From contig JAPFBE010000003.1 of NCBI GenBank assembly GCA_034336665.1, positions 63,035,352 to 63,099,351 of the forward strand: a stretch of DNA of 64,000 nucleotides. The letters are read 5' to 3'. The position numbers and the translations under genes were made by a program. Under the pieces are notes generated by a model. It searched no databases. It was not told the origin of the DNA and saw nothing but the letters and a program-made list of their open reading frames with translations. Below, piece after piece: positions 24,464 to 35,440 of this stretch (the first letter of the stretch is position 1; each line of letters begins with the position of its first letter). The stretch is from Luscinia megarhynchos. Taxonomy: Eukaryota > Chordata > Aves > Passeriformes > Turdidae.

Positions 24464-26325
24464 ATTGCAATGTAAATGCTGGGCGGCTGAAATAAACTGC
24501 CTTTGGGGTTATGGATGAAACTGAAAGAGCCTGCTGTGGCAGATGGCATTCCTGCCACCAGTGTCCTCTGGAAGACACTTGGATACAATACTGGGGAGGA
24601 CTGTATAAACTTTGAAGAGAGCACTGGAGAGGAGATCTTCTGGTAAACATGGTGTCAGAAGAAGGTTCTAGTTGAAAACTGGAACGTGCACTTGCTGCAG
24701 ACACAGCTCCTCATTTCCATGCCTTGGTAACCTTTCTTGAACAGACTCATCCCTGTGTGACACAGACCCTGCTCCTTCACTGATGACTTTTTGGAGAATG
24801 GCTTCCAAACCAATTTTCTCTACTCAAGTTTGGACACCAAAATGGGGTAGCTGAGTCATGGCTGTAGGTGCACACTCTGTGAGAAGGAGACACATCTGCA
24901 GGAAACTGGGGTAATTTGGGAGTTGCATTCTTCTCTTTCTTGACTGTTGGGATGCTAAGGAAATTACACCCCTAATTTTCAAGCTGCTCATGGTGTGCTA
25001 ACTGTAATGAGGATGACTCAGGCAGTATCAGACAAAAGGTGTTATCAGCTATCAATCATATGTCAGTTTGGTGGCAAATTTTGGAACTGAAATGGCTTCA
25101 GCCACACAATGACTTATGTTCCAGTCTGCTTTAAAGACTGGCTTGCTGAGGGCCTGCATAGACCTCATATTGCCACACTTCCCCCTCTCCTCTCTCCACT
25201 TCGGGCAAGGGCTTAGCCCCACTGAGCAAACTGTTTTGCCTGCTAGTTCTGTTTGGAACACTAGTCCCATCCCTGTAAATGAACATCAATTCATTGCTGG
25301 AAATCATTTCCAACTGCAGAATTGTTGCATTGCAGGTATCTCAGGTTTGAATTCCTCTTCTGTTTTTCATAACATGATGGTTTTGTTGCACCAAGAGTGC
25401 TTTGAAAGTAGCTTTTAGCTGACCACAACTTTTCATGCCTGAAGCTCTCAACAATTTGAAGATAATGATAGGCTTAACTTCACAAAGTTATAGATAAAAC
25501 ATCTCCTTGAAAAAGTCCACATTGTCTGAATGATACAAAAAGGGCAGAGAAGAAGAAGAAGGGGATTGTTTACCTTTCCATAGCTATGCCTTTCTGTCTT
25601 TCACCTCTGGATTTGTAGATATTGGTGTTGTCTAACCCTTGCTTTGAACTCACAGACTCTTTACAGACTGCACCAATTAGTTGGGGGAGATCTGCTCATA
25701 CACAGAAGACTCAGAAATCTTGAGCTATTTTTGAAGGCCAAGGTGAAAGATTTGAAAGGTAAGCAAGGAACTGGCACACTAAGGGATGGCTGAGGTTAGA
25801 CACTCTGATAGCAGCAATAGCCACCCTCATCTAAAAATACCTTGTAAGATAACATTGAGCCCAAGGCCCCTGTGTGAGATGTGAAAACAATGTCTGTGGC
25901 TTTCAAGGCAAGTGTATTTGTTGTTTTGCAAAAACCTTCATCTGAAGAAGTTTTCTGTCTTCTCCTGTTGCCTCATGCTCTCAACTCCCATCATGTTTTT
26001 GTTCTTTCCACTGTTTAGTGTTTATCTTCCTTTGCAAAAATAGAAGCCAGATGGGAAACCATCTTTTCTGGGCATTCCCACAGTGCATATTTGCATTTTT
26101 GAGCAGTATCTCAATAGCACCCTGTTCTTCAGATAACCTGAAATCACAGGGGTTATGCAGGTAGCAATCACAATACTATGCACAACTGTGGCTGAATATT
26201 CCGAGCAAAAATCAACAGTGCAGATGCAAAACAGACTGACTGAAAGTGCAAAGGTTAGCTAGCAACTTTAGCCCAACTAATATATGCAGTCTTGACTTCT
26301 ATAATCTGCAGGTTAAAGGACAGTA
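22461..26325. other. Intergenic DNA without a recognisable gene
   Basis: An AT-rich unique stretch (about 22,930-23,560) next to the CpG-rich block, then the ATCT microsatellite (24,364-24,463). No gene or transposon is recognised in the remainder. Confidence 0.65.
24364..24463 (+). repeat. ATCT tetranucleotide microsatellite
   Basis: About 23 uninterrupted copies of ATCT starting near 24,373, preceded by two ATCC-type units. The purity and length suggest a young, highly polymorphic locus. Confidence 0.98.
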
Positions 26326-27175
26326 ATAGAGTCACAGAGTCATAGAATGAGCTGGCTTGGAAGTGACCTTAAAGATCATTTAATTCCAATCTCTCTGCCA
26401 TAGGTTCCATCCAACCTGGGCTTGAACACCTTCAGGAATGGAGGACCTAGAATCTCACTGAGCAAACTGTTGCAGTGCCTCACTGTCCTCACTGTAAAGA
26501 ATTTTTTTTCTAATATCTAAACCTAACTTCTCTTAGTTCAGAATCATTCCCCCTTGTCTTGTCACTCTTGTGAAAAGTCCCCTTCCTTTCTTGTAAGGTC
26601 CCTCAAGGTACTGAAAGGTCAAAATTTGGTCTTCCCAGGCTAATCAACCCAAATTCTCTCAGCCTTTCCCATATGAGAGGTGTTCCATTCCTCTAACCAT
26701 CTTCAGCATGTTCACTCCCTCCAGCAGGTCCATGTCCTCCCTATGCTGGGATCCCAGGGCTGGATGCAGCATTCCAGGTAGAGTCTCATGAGCACAGAAG
26801 AGCAGAATCCCCTTGGCCCTGCTGCCCAGGCTGCTTTAGATGCAGCCCAGGACAAGTTTGGCACTTTGGGCTGTGAATGCCCATGGCTGGGTCATGTCCA
26901 GCCTCTCCCCCACCAGCACCCCCAAGCCCTTTGCTGCAGGGCTGCTCTGATCTGTTCATCCCCAGCCTGTGTGGATGCTGCTTGCCCCAAGCCATGTGCA
27001 GCACCTTGCACTTGGCCATGATATTCCCCTGGGCCCAATGCTTGAGTTTGTCCAGGTCCCTCTGGATGGCACCTCATCCTTCACTGTGTCAGCTGCACCA
27101 CTCAGCTTGATGTCATCTGCAAATTTGCTGAGTGCACTCAATAATGACATCCTGGGGTGGGGATCTCTGTTGTCC
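26326..27175 (-). mobile_element. CR1 retrotransposon, longest copy, with reverse transcriptase relic
   Basis: The plus strand reads the reverse complement of CR1. It begins with the octamer remnant 'gtcacagagtcatagaatga', then 'cttaaagatcatttaattcc', the 3' UTR blocks, 'cagggctggatgcagcattc', and then coding sequence. On the minus strand at about 27,080-27,135 the frame reads KFADDIKLSGAADT, which contains the ADD of the F/YADD catalytic motif of CR1 reverse transcriptase. Stops and frame changes show the copy is dead. Only the 3' end of ORF2 plus the UTR is present (about 850 bp of a 4.5-kb element). Confidence 0.95.
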
Positions 27176-29649
27176 AACCACAGTGAATTTCAGGCTATAT
27201 CTTCCAGTCCTTGGGTAAAAGGAGAGAGTGATATCAGTTTCCAAGAAAGTCTTTAATCTGAAAATATATCAAAAGTTTCAGAAAACCTTCATGTAATCTG
27301 ACAAAATGCAGCACCTCCAGAGGATTCACTCAACTTGAAACATTTCTTTTCATTTTCTTTTTCTTTCTTTTTTTTTTTCAATTTATCCTCAATCATGACG
27401 TGAAAAGGTGATAGAAGTGCCTCCCCTCCCTTTGCTGAAATGAAAGGTATCCAGTTTTTCCAGTGCTGGTGTTCTGACAGGTTGAATAGTAGGGAGAAAG
27501 GAACTGGGGAGCTTTTGTTTGTTTGTTGTTTTTTCCTGCCTGCATGAGGGCTGAAGCTGCATTTAAAAAGACACCATCAACTTTAGATGATAGAAATGCC
27601 CCAGAAGGGGTCAGTGTTGAAGGGACTTGTTGCTGGGCCCAGCCTGGCTCTTGGTGGGTCTTAACTAACACAGCCAGATGGAAGATTTCTGTAGGAGGGG
27701 AAGATGCTAACACAAGTGTCTGCCACAAAACAGAGGTCAAGTGTCCTGTTTTTACAGCCTCTGGCTTGTGTCCAGCCTTTAACCTCCCAAATTCCCACAG
27801 ATTCTCTGTGTGGAGATCAGCAATGCCTGGCTCTGGATGAGACTTGGGCAGCTTTTTTGGACAACTTCGCTCATCACCACTTGATGCCTGCAAAAATCCC
27901 TGCCTCAAGGTTTTCAACTGGAACCACTCTTTCTCAGTGTCTCATTTTTGATAAATTAGAGCTAAGCAAACAGCAGCCAAAACAGATTTAAAGGAGCCCC
28001 AATATAAACAGGAACATTTTGCTGCTGTTTTCACTTGGCTGGACCAAACACAGCTGCCTGTTAACTGGGTAAATAGGGAGCAGGGTAGTATTACACTTCA
28101 CCTCTTTATCAGGGTTGAAGGTAAACCTTTCCCTCCTTTTTTTCCCCTATGTTGTGCATATTTTAGAGTTCTTTTTATAAGTCAATTTTATTTTAAATTT
28201 CAGTTTGGGTTTCTGGAAGTGAACTGGATGAAGCTGATTGTGAAATTACTCCCTAGCAGAAGGTAAACAGGAATCATGCAGAAATGCTGACAACGAGAAG
28301 AGGTTTGCATCAAAAAAAAAATTGTTTTATAAGAGATTATCCTTCGGTTACTGATTAGGCGTTTGCATGTTTTAACATTCTCTGTGTTACAAATAAACTG
28401 CAAATCTGCCATCCTGGACCAGACCTAAAGCTGAGCTGACTCCCCTCCTGCTTACAATTGTCTGGGAGAAAGGCCAGGCAGGGTGGTCAGGATTTCATGA
28501 AGGAGATGGTAAGAGATCCACCTTCACACAAGGCCCCCAGCTCTATTACAGGCTGGAGATTTCCTAAACATGAAGTATATTATGTCTTGCCCAATGTTTA
28601 TTCACCATGCAAATTCTGATATTCACCTTGCACATGCTCAATGGCAGTTTTAAACCTCCGTGTTTCTGATTCCCAAAGCTTGATTACACACTACAGGAAA
28701 ATGCCTCTCTTGCTCACTTATGATTTTCCCACCTTATAACATCAGTGGATGTATTTACTGTATTTCCACACTCTGACATTACAGCAAATCCATTCAAAGG
28801 AAAAAGTGCTTACAGAGTAGCATTACATGTTAAATTAAATCATCTTTCTCAGGTGCTAGATACAAAGAGATGTTCCCTGGCTGAAACTGCTCACAGTTTG
28901 GGTAGACAAGGCTATAGACCAGGGGGCATAGATATTATTATTATTAAATTACAGATTGAGCAGCTCTCATCAGCCCATACAGGAAGGCTGGGTAAAACCA
29001 GAAACTCGCCTTAATCACAAAGTATCCTTTAATGTGCAACAAATTTTCTCCTTAACACACAGCAGGTCTGTTTCTTAACAGTTTGCAGGAGCGCCATCTA
29101 TTTCCTTTGTGGATTATTTTCATTATTACTGCAACCCACAATGAGTTGCAGTGGGGCAAAGCTACAAATCAGTTTTCCTCTCCTGCAATTTTTATCTGAC
29201 AAGATAGTTTGGTGTAGGAGACCCATTTGCATCACATCTTCCCTCTGCCCTCTCCTGCTGAGCATCCCAGTGTCTCAGCCCCACCTGAGCCCTCTGAAAT
29301 TCTGCTGACTCCTGTTGACTCTGCCATCCTCTGCTCATTCATCCATCCACCCCAAAACGTCATGCTCCTGCTCCTCTTTCTTCTCTCTGCTTGGTGCTAC
29401 TCCTGCTGTTTGATGATCCCTAGCAATAAACAGGAAAGGCAGGAGAGTGCAGGAAATGCCCTCCCAGATCAGATCAGATCGATGTCTGTCTGTCTGTCCT
29501 GGCTCTCTGGGCACAGCACACAAGCCTTGGTGCCACTCAAGCCCCACTGTCCATGTAATGCCCCACACAGCAATTACAGGATTAGGGAGGTTAGAGGGGA
29601 TCCTGGCTTCTTTTCTTTAGGATTTTATTAATCTGTTTTCCATGGCTTT
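27176..29649. other. Intergenic DNA without a recognisable gene
   Basis: A 174-codon minus-strand frame (27,393-27,917) encodes nothing recognisable. A frame of this length is expected about once by chance in this much sequence. A short ATT repeat (about 28,931-28,946) and small AGATC/TGTC repeats (about 29,466-29,500) are present. No RNA gene or transposon is seen. Confidence 0.6.
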
Positions 29650-30060
29650 TTCTCCAGCCCCTTTGCATCTTATGGTAATGTCCATCTCCACAATCTCCAG
29701 TGGCAACAAGTTCCCAAATTTCTCTATTTGCCATGTAAGATTTTTCTTGCTACTCTCTGTTATAAATTCATTTGTATTTCATTGAGTGCCCACACTTCAG
29801 CAATTGTTTTTTATTCCCCTTACTGTCCCCTTCATGTTTTGTAAGCTTCTGTCATAGCCTTCCTCAGCCTTCTCTTCAAATGGAGGTGAGCCAGCCTTTT
29901 CAGTTTCTCTCCATATGCAGTTTGCTCCATTCTCCCCATCACTTTAATTGCCATTCCCTGTAGCTTTCTTGGTTCTACTGTATCCTCCATCAAGTGTGGA
30001 GAACACACTCTCATCTGTATGCACCAAGGTTTTACAGGATGGCTGTTTCCACCAGTATGA
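29650..30060 (-). mobile_element. Ancient CR1/L3-type retrotransposon fragment
   Basis: The reverse complement of an old CR1/L3 3' region is readable in scattered blocks: 'aacaagttcccaaattt', 'tttcattgagtgcccacac', 'tctgtcatagccttcctcag', 'agtttctctccatatgcag', 'cattctccccatcacttt' and a final 'caaggttttacaggatgg'. The block order matches the family as I remember it, but identity is low. It is much older than the other CR1 copies here. Confidence 0.75.
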
Positions 30061-30078
30061 GACCTAGGGTCTATCTAT

Positions 30079-30132
30079 TAAAAACAAAACAATCAACCTA
30101 AACAAAACCAAAAATCCCTCACCAAAACAACT
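30079..30132. repeat. C/A-rich low-complexity tract
   Basis: About 50 bases dominated by A and C (patterns such as aaaaacaaaac and aaacaaaacc), directly beside the old CR1 fragment. A second A/C/G-rich tract (aaacaaaca, aagcaaaca) lies at about 30,465-30,525. Confidence 0.8.
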
Positions 30133-33100
30133 ACAGACATCCTGAGAAGGTCATCAATATTCTAAAGTGTCTGTAAGTAAAAGCAGTACTGAGCAAGAAA
30201 TAGAAAAGCCACTGAAAAGTGAAGATGCAGCCTAATGAGCACAGGAAGAACGTGGTGCTTAGAGCAATTGGAGGTTTGATATTGAGGCCTTGGGGAAGGC
30301 ACTACTTGGCTCAGTGCCATGTGGTAAAGAAATCCCAGGCAGCTCCAGGGGGCAAGCAGCCAAGAGACAGAAAACAGGAGAAAGGGCTTGAGCAACTGCT
30401 GGGTGCAGGAAGAGGGGGAAATTAAATCAAAACCTTCTCTTCTAGGTTTTGTGGCTGTTAAAAGAAGCAAACAAACAAAGGAAGCAAGCAAACAAGCAAA
30501 ACCCGAAAACAAAAACAAAACAAAGGAAAAGGTTAAAAAAACAATCCTCTTTTCCAGAGAATGCACCTTAATGGCCTTCAAAATAAAGAAGTTAGAGGAA
30601 AATCCACCCTGAACTTGATTTTTCACAGTGAAAAGTATCTGATTGAAAGTAGTAACAACTAAGAGTGGAGCTACTTAAATTCAGATTACCATAGGGCAAA
30701 TTCCCAGTGCAAATGCCTATGATTTCATAAAAACAATCCAATTAGTCACAAGTGACTAGGACTAAGGATTAAAATCAACTGCTATGGGAGAAGGCTGAAA
30801 GATACAATCTGAATTTTGAGATAGAAGATGATACTCCTGGAAAAGGGCACAAAGGCAAGGAGACTTCAAAAGGGAAGTGAGGTGAAAGAGGGAAACTGCA
30901 TTAACAACAAAAGAAGGAAGTCAAAGTGACAAGATAAAGAGAGTCAGATAACTTTGATATAGAAAAGATAAGTGCAGAAGAAGAGAAGAAAATAAGAAAA
31001 GGGTGTGTAATATAAAACAATTCTTCAGTTATTAGGTAAAAGATCTTAAGTATTTATAATGACAACCTAGGCAAGGGTGAATATTTGTGCTATCTCTATT
31101 CCCATTCCCATCTCTTGCTCCCCATGACCAGTTTAAAAATGTCTTTATAGGATGAACCAGCAGAATAAGGGGCTGGAGAAAGTCAGTTCTGCCTCTAATG
31201 TACAAGAAATAATTATTTAGGCAGCAGACACAGCTCTCGGTGAAAAATTTCACCTGGCTAGGTGGAAAATGGAGAAATAATCTCTTTCAATAAAAGTGAA
31301 CAACAGCAAACACATAAGCAAAGCCTTAAAGCTGTGATTACTTTGGGTGAATTCTTAGGCAGGGCCAAAACTGTGGTTCTGCAGGTGTTTATAACACTGG
31401 AATTGTTCTCCACAGGCATGCATCCATGTTTTAGACACAAGCTACCTTCTGAATAATTTGATGCCAGGCTGCTTGTTCTGACTTTAGGACCTCATTTAAT
31501 ATTTAAGTATGAAACTATTACCACTTTACTACCTCAAAATCTTTGCTAAAGGGTGTTTCAGATGAGGGCAGAGATCTGGCATCCATCTACAGCTGTGCTG
31601 AAGAGGCAGAGTAAGCAGGGCAGGTAAGCAGATTTAATGTCCTGCTGCAAGCAGACGCAAGGGGATGCACAAGGACGGCCAAGAGCCTCCTCACTTGCCC
31701 TTCTCCTGCAGCTTATGGCTGCATAACAGGGCACAAAGAGAGAGAGGAAAGATTCAGATTAGACTGCCAGCATCAGGGTAATAAAACATCTGCCTATTCA
31801 GAGCTGTGGTTTTGGATGCAAAAAGGCAGCAGAGAGGCCTTTTCCTCACACGTGTGTGTGTTCCAGGGCTGGTGCCTTTTCTTGGCTCCAGCCAAGTATT
31901 TACAACACCCAGGCTGGGGGAACTGAAGCACAGAGATTAAGTGACTTCCCCACCAGTGGTGGCAACCATGGAAGAAATCCAGATTTCCTGCTTTGCTGTT
32001 TTGGATTTCCACTGCAGGCTCTGCAAGCCTCTCCCTGCTTGTCCCCCTGCTCCAGCAGACTGCTCCACACCACTAGCAAGCAATGGCTTCAGGGTGGCTG
32101 GGGCTCAGGCAGGGCAGTTTCCATCTGTTCTGCTCACTTCCCTTTCTCTTCCCACAGAGCTCACTAACTTCTAGTGCTGATGCCAAAAGCAGAAAGGGTC
32201 CCACTGGCAGAGTGCATCCCTACTGCCTCTCCCAAGCATCCTCCAAGGCTCTCCAGAGCCCCTCCGTCTTGTGCCCAGGGACAGGCACAGACCCACCTGT
32301 CTCCAGCAGCTGTAAACTGTATCTTTCCTTCACACTTCCTCTGATTCTAGGGAATCTCTTCTTTACTGACTTGTGATTTTAGGGTTTCCTGCACTCAGGA
32401 GCTGGGATCTACAGGCAATATGATACAAACTGCCAAACCAATTGCTTTTCACCTTCTGATTAAAGTATTTCAGCTACCTCTTGCTCTGTTGCATTCAAAG
32501 TGTACACTACATACATTGTTTTCTCATGCTTTCTTTCTCCATCAGTCTCTTTGGACCAAAACTTGCTTTTGATCATTGCTGCAGTTAAGACTTTTCACAG
32601 GGAATCAGTCACAGGCAATGCATTTAACAGCTTGATGGTAAAATAACAATGTGTATATAGGAGAGAGTTGTAAAGAAGTTGCAAATGTTCTGTATTATGT
32701 CTCGAAACTAGAAAGAGTAGGCATCATATAAAAATGTGGATCTAAATTCACAGCACTCCATGTATTTGCATAGCAGAAATCAGGACATGCTTTGAAGATT
32801 AAGCTTTAAATATATGGACTATTGAAAAGTATGGTTTAGAAAACAGATAAATGGAAAATAAGTGTGCTGGGAGATTTCCATGTTCTGGGCTCTTTATCAC
32901 CAAGGAAGATCAATATCCAAGTTATGCAATTTATTATTAAATTAGTCTCTTTTTTTTTTCTTTTAGGAGAAGATAAAAAAATGCAGTGAATAATTAGTTT
33001 TAATGGGTTAATGGGAGATTCTCCCAAAATGTGAACACAGGCCAATATACATGTATAAATTTTTGCTCATATTTTTAGCACACCAAAATGAAGAAAGAAA

Positions 33101-35261
33101 GTTCTTTTTTTCCTGCTGGTTTGTTAAAAACTCAATCTGTCAACGGTCTTCTCCATGGAGAGTGTTGGAATGGGAGTTTTCCTCTAAGCACATTTGTTGG
33201 ATTCAGCCATTAAAAACAGAAGAATGTTATTTCTCTATCTTCAGCTGCAGCCAGAAAAAACCTCAGGTGTGATGGTACACTCTTAAAGTTATTCCAAGAC
33301 TGTACCTCTCCAGAGAGACCAAACTTCAAATGAGCTGCAGCCTTTCACACGCCTGTGGGATGGAGGTCACGAGAACACGCACGTGCACATGCACCCTTCC
33401 TTTGAATTCACCTGCTGAATTTGAAATACACGCATGCAGCAGGATTACTCACGGGCTGAATTGTGTGCAGAAGTTTCTACAGCTTTGGGAACTCAATGGA
33501 AAAACAAACTATGAAAAAATCAGGCACTCCCATGCTTCACCTTCTGCCACTCCACCCACTTCAGGCACCTGCAACAGAGCTCTGAGCTGATTCTGGTTTC
33601 CACTCAGGCAAAACTTGTAGCAACTTTTCTAGACTTGTAGAACTTTTCTACAGAAAATGCATCCAGGACAAGTGTATGTGGCAAGCTAAAACCGTTCTGC
33701 TTCTGTAAATCGCAGCACCCAAACAGCACATTTTAAATCCACTGCATTTCTGCATCCAGAAAATCAGTAAAATCAATCTCAGAAATGCTGGTGCTGCTCA
33801 GACGTGTGTACTTACCTGGTGAGAAAATATGACATCAGAGGGATGGGAGAAATTATGCCTACTAAATCATGTGAAGTCATCTGTGCTCAGGGGTTTGGGG
33901 TTTGCAGTGGCTGTTGAGTTGTTCAGATGTGGAGACAGAGGCAGTCAGGGGGGCTCAGCCTCACTTTGGCTGTCCAAACTCAGGTTGCTGTGGCTGCAGT
34001 CAGTGTAAGCACCTGTTCAATGAGGAGTGTGGAGCAGCAGGCTGTCCATGAGCTGGGCTCCAGGCTGGCACTTGCACAGAGCTCAGGTCTCATGGTATCT
34101 CAGACATGCTAAGAAGGATACTGCTCAAAACATATCCGGGATAGGTTGCAGCCTACACATTCTGTCCAGAAAAAACACAGACAGGAGTGTGTGTATGTAC
34201 CTGGCTGGGTAAGTGCCCATTTAATTATTTTGTTTCTGCTAGGATTGTGGCATTTAAGGGTATTTTAGGCCATGCTGGGATCTCTAGTTATTTAAAGCTA
34301 TGCCAACCCAAACAAACTCAGTTTCCAGTTTCCAGCAGATAGCTGTCTCCAAACTGGTCACTACTGTGGTGTCTGTAGGGGGACATAAGCAATTCCACAG
34401 CACAGTTAATCTCTTCTGAAGCAATTTTCTTGACCTGATCAGAAAAGCATCACTCTAAGCACCAAGTCCTGCCCCTGACATCAGTGTGGGCCATGCCCTC
34501 AACAACAGATGTCTTTGGGCCTCAAGCACCTGTTGGACTCCAAGCTAGGTACATGTTTACATTCCCATGAAGGCAATTGATCTTAATCACATGCTGAAGA
34601 GCTTTCTGAAGCTGATCCAAAGTTCAATCATGTAGCGGCTGTTTGGAGGTAACTGCAAAGACTTTCTATTGTAAGTTAGAAAAAAAATCAGTTGCTCTCC
34701 AGTTAACACCCTTAGATCATTTATCCCCCTAATTACAAATCTACCTGACAGATGCAATTTTTATTTTCAGCTGTTTCTCTTGTGATCTCTTTAGCTGTTT
34801 TCTTTCCTAAAGTTAGCCTGAGTAAATATTTGACTCTGTCCCCTAAGTCACTGCATACCGTTGTGTAACCTAATAAAACCTTTTATTTCATTAGCACCAG
34901 TTCATCTAATGTTCCAGACTAATTGAGAGTGGATTTCCAAGAAGAAAAAGGAAGAACATGTTCACAACCACAGACACCTCCTCACCTGTTTATGAAAGAC
35001 AACACAGGCTCTGCAGGACAGAAAAAATACCGGTAAAAAATACCACATCTCACCTTTCTGCAATTTTCTCAGTCCATGTCAATTCCCCAAAGTAAAAGCC
35101 ACATCACTCAGTGTTTACATTAAAATGTAAGCTTGAAAGTAAGGTCACTATTTTCCTCTGCCCAATAGGGATTACTGGAACAGATTCTGCACTTTCCTGT
35201 GTGGAAATTACCTCTCTCCCTGGGCTCTGCCTTAGCAATCAGAGGAGTGGGAAGCGTTCCG
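30133..35261. other. Intergenic DNA without a recognisable gene
   Basis: No gene, RNA gene or transposon is recognised. It contains the low-complexity tract at 30,465-30,525 and the 20-bp tandem duplication at 33,613-33,651. A 154-codon minus-strand frame at 30,162-30,626 is driven by low-complexity sequence. Confidence 0.6.
33613..33651. repeat. 20-bp tandem duplication
   Basis: Adjacent copies 'acttgtagcaacttttctag' and 'acttgtagaacttttctac', differing by one deleted base and the last position. Confidence 0.85.
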
Positions 35262-35440
35262 TCCAAAAGTCCATGTTCTTCTTATGCTGGGGGCCCCAGA
35301 GCTGGGCAAAGTACTCCAGGTGGGATTTCACAAGAGCAGATTAGAAGAGCAGAATCAATTCCCTCAACCTCCTGGCCACACTGTTTTTGATGCAGCTCTG
35401 GGTATGGCTGGCAGTTTTCAGTATTTTTTGTCATTCTGGA
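35262..35440 (-). mobile_element. CR1 retrotransposon fragment
   Basis: The plus strand reads the reverse complement of a CR1 internal 3' segment: 'tccatgttcttcttatgctg', 'ggggccccagagctgggc', 'gtactccaggtgggatttca', 'caagagcagattagaagagc' and 'tttttgatgcagctctggg'. Both the terminal octamers and the coding part are missing, so it is truncated at both ends. Confidence 0.88.

Noticed and set aside
27393..27917. 174-codon open frame on the minus strand
   Set aside because: The length is about what is expected once by chance in 64 kb read in six frames. The sequence resembles no protein family I know.
30162..30626. 154-codon minus-strand frame with hydrophobic stretches
   Set aside because: The hydrophobic runs come from T-rich complements of low-complexity A-rich tracts. 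No conserved motif is present.
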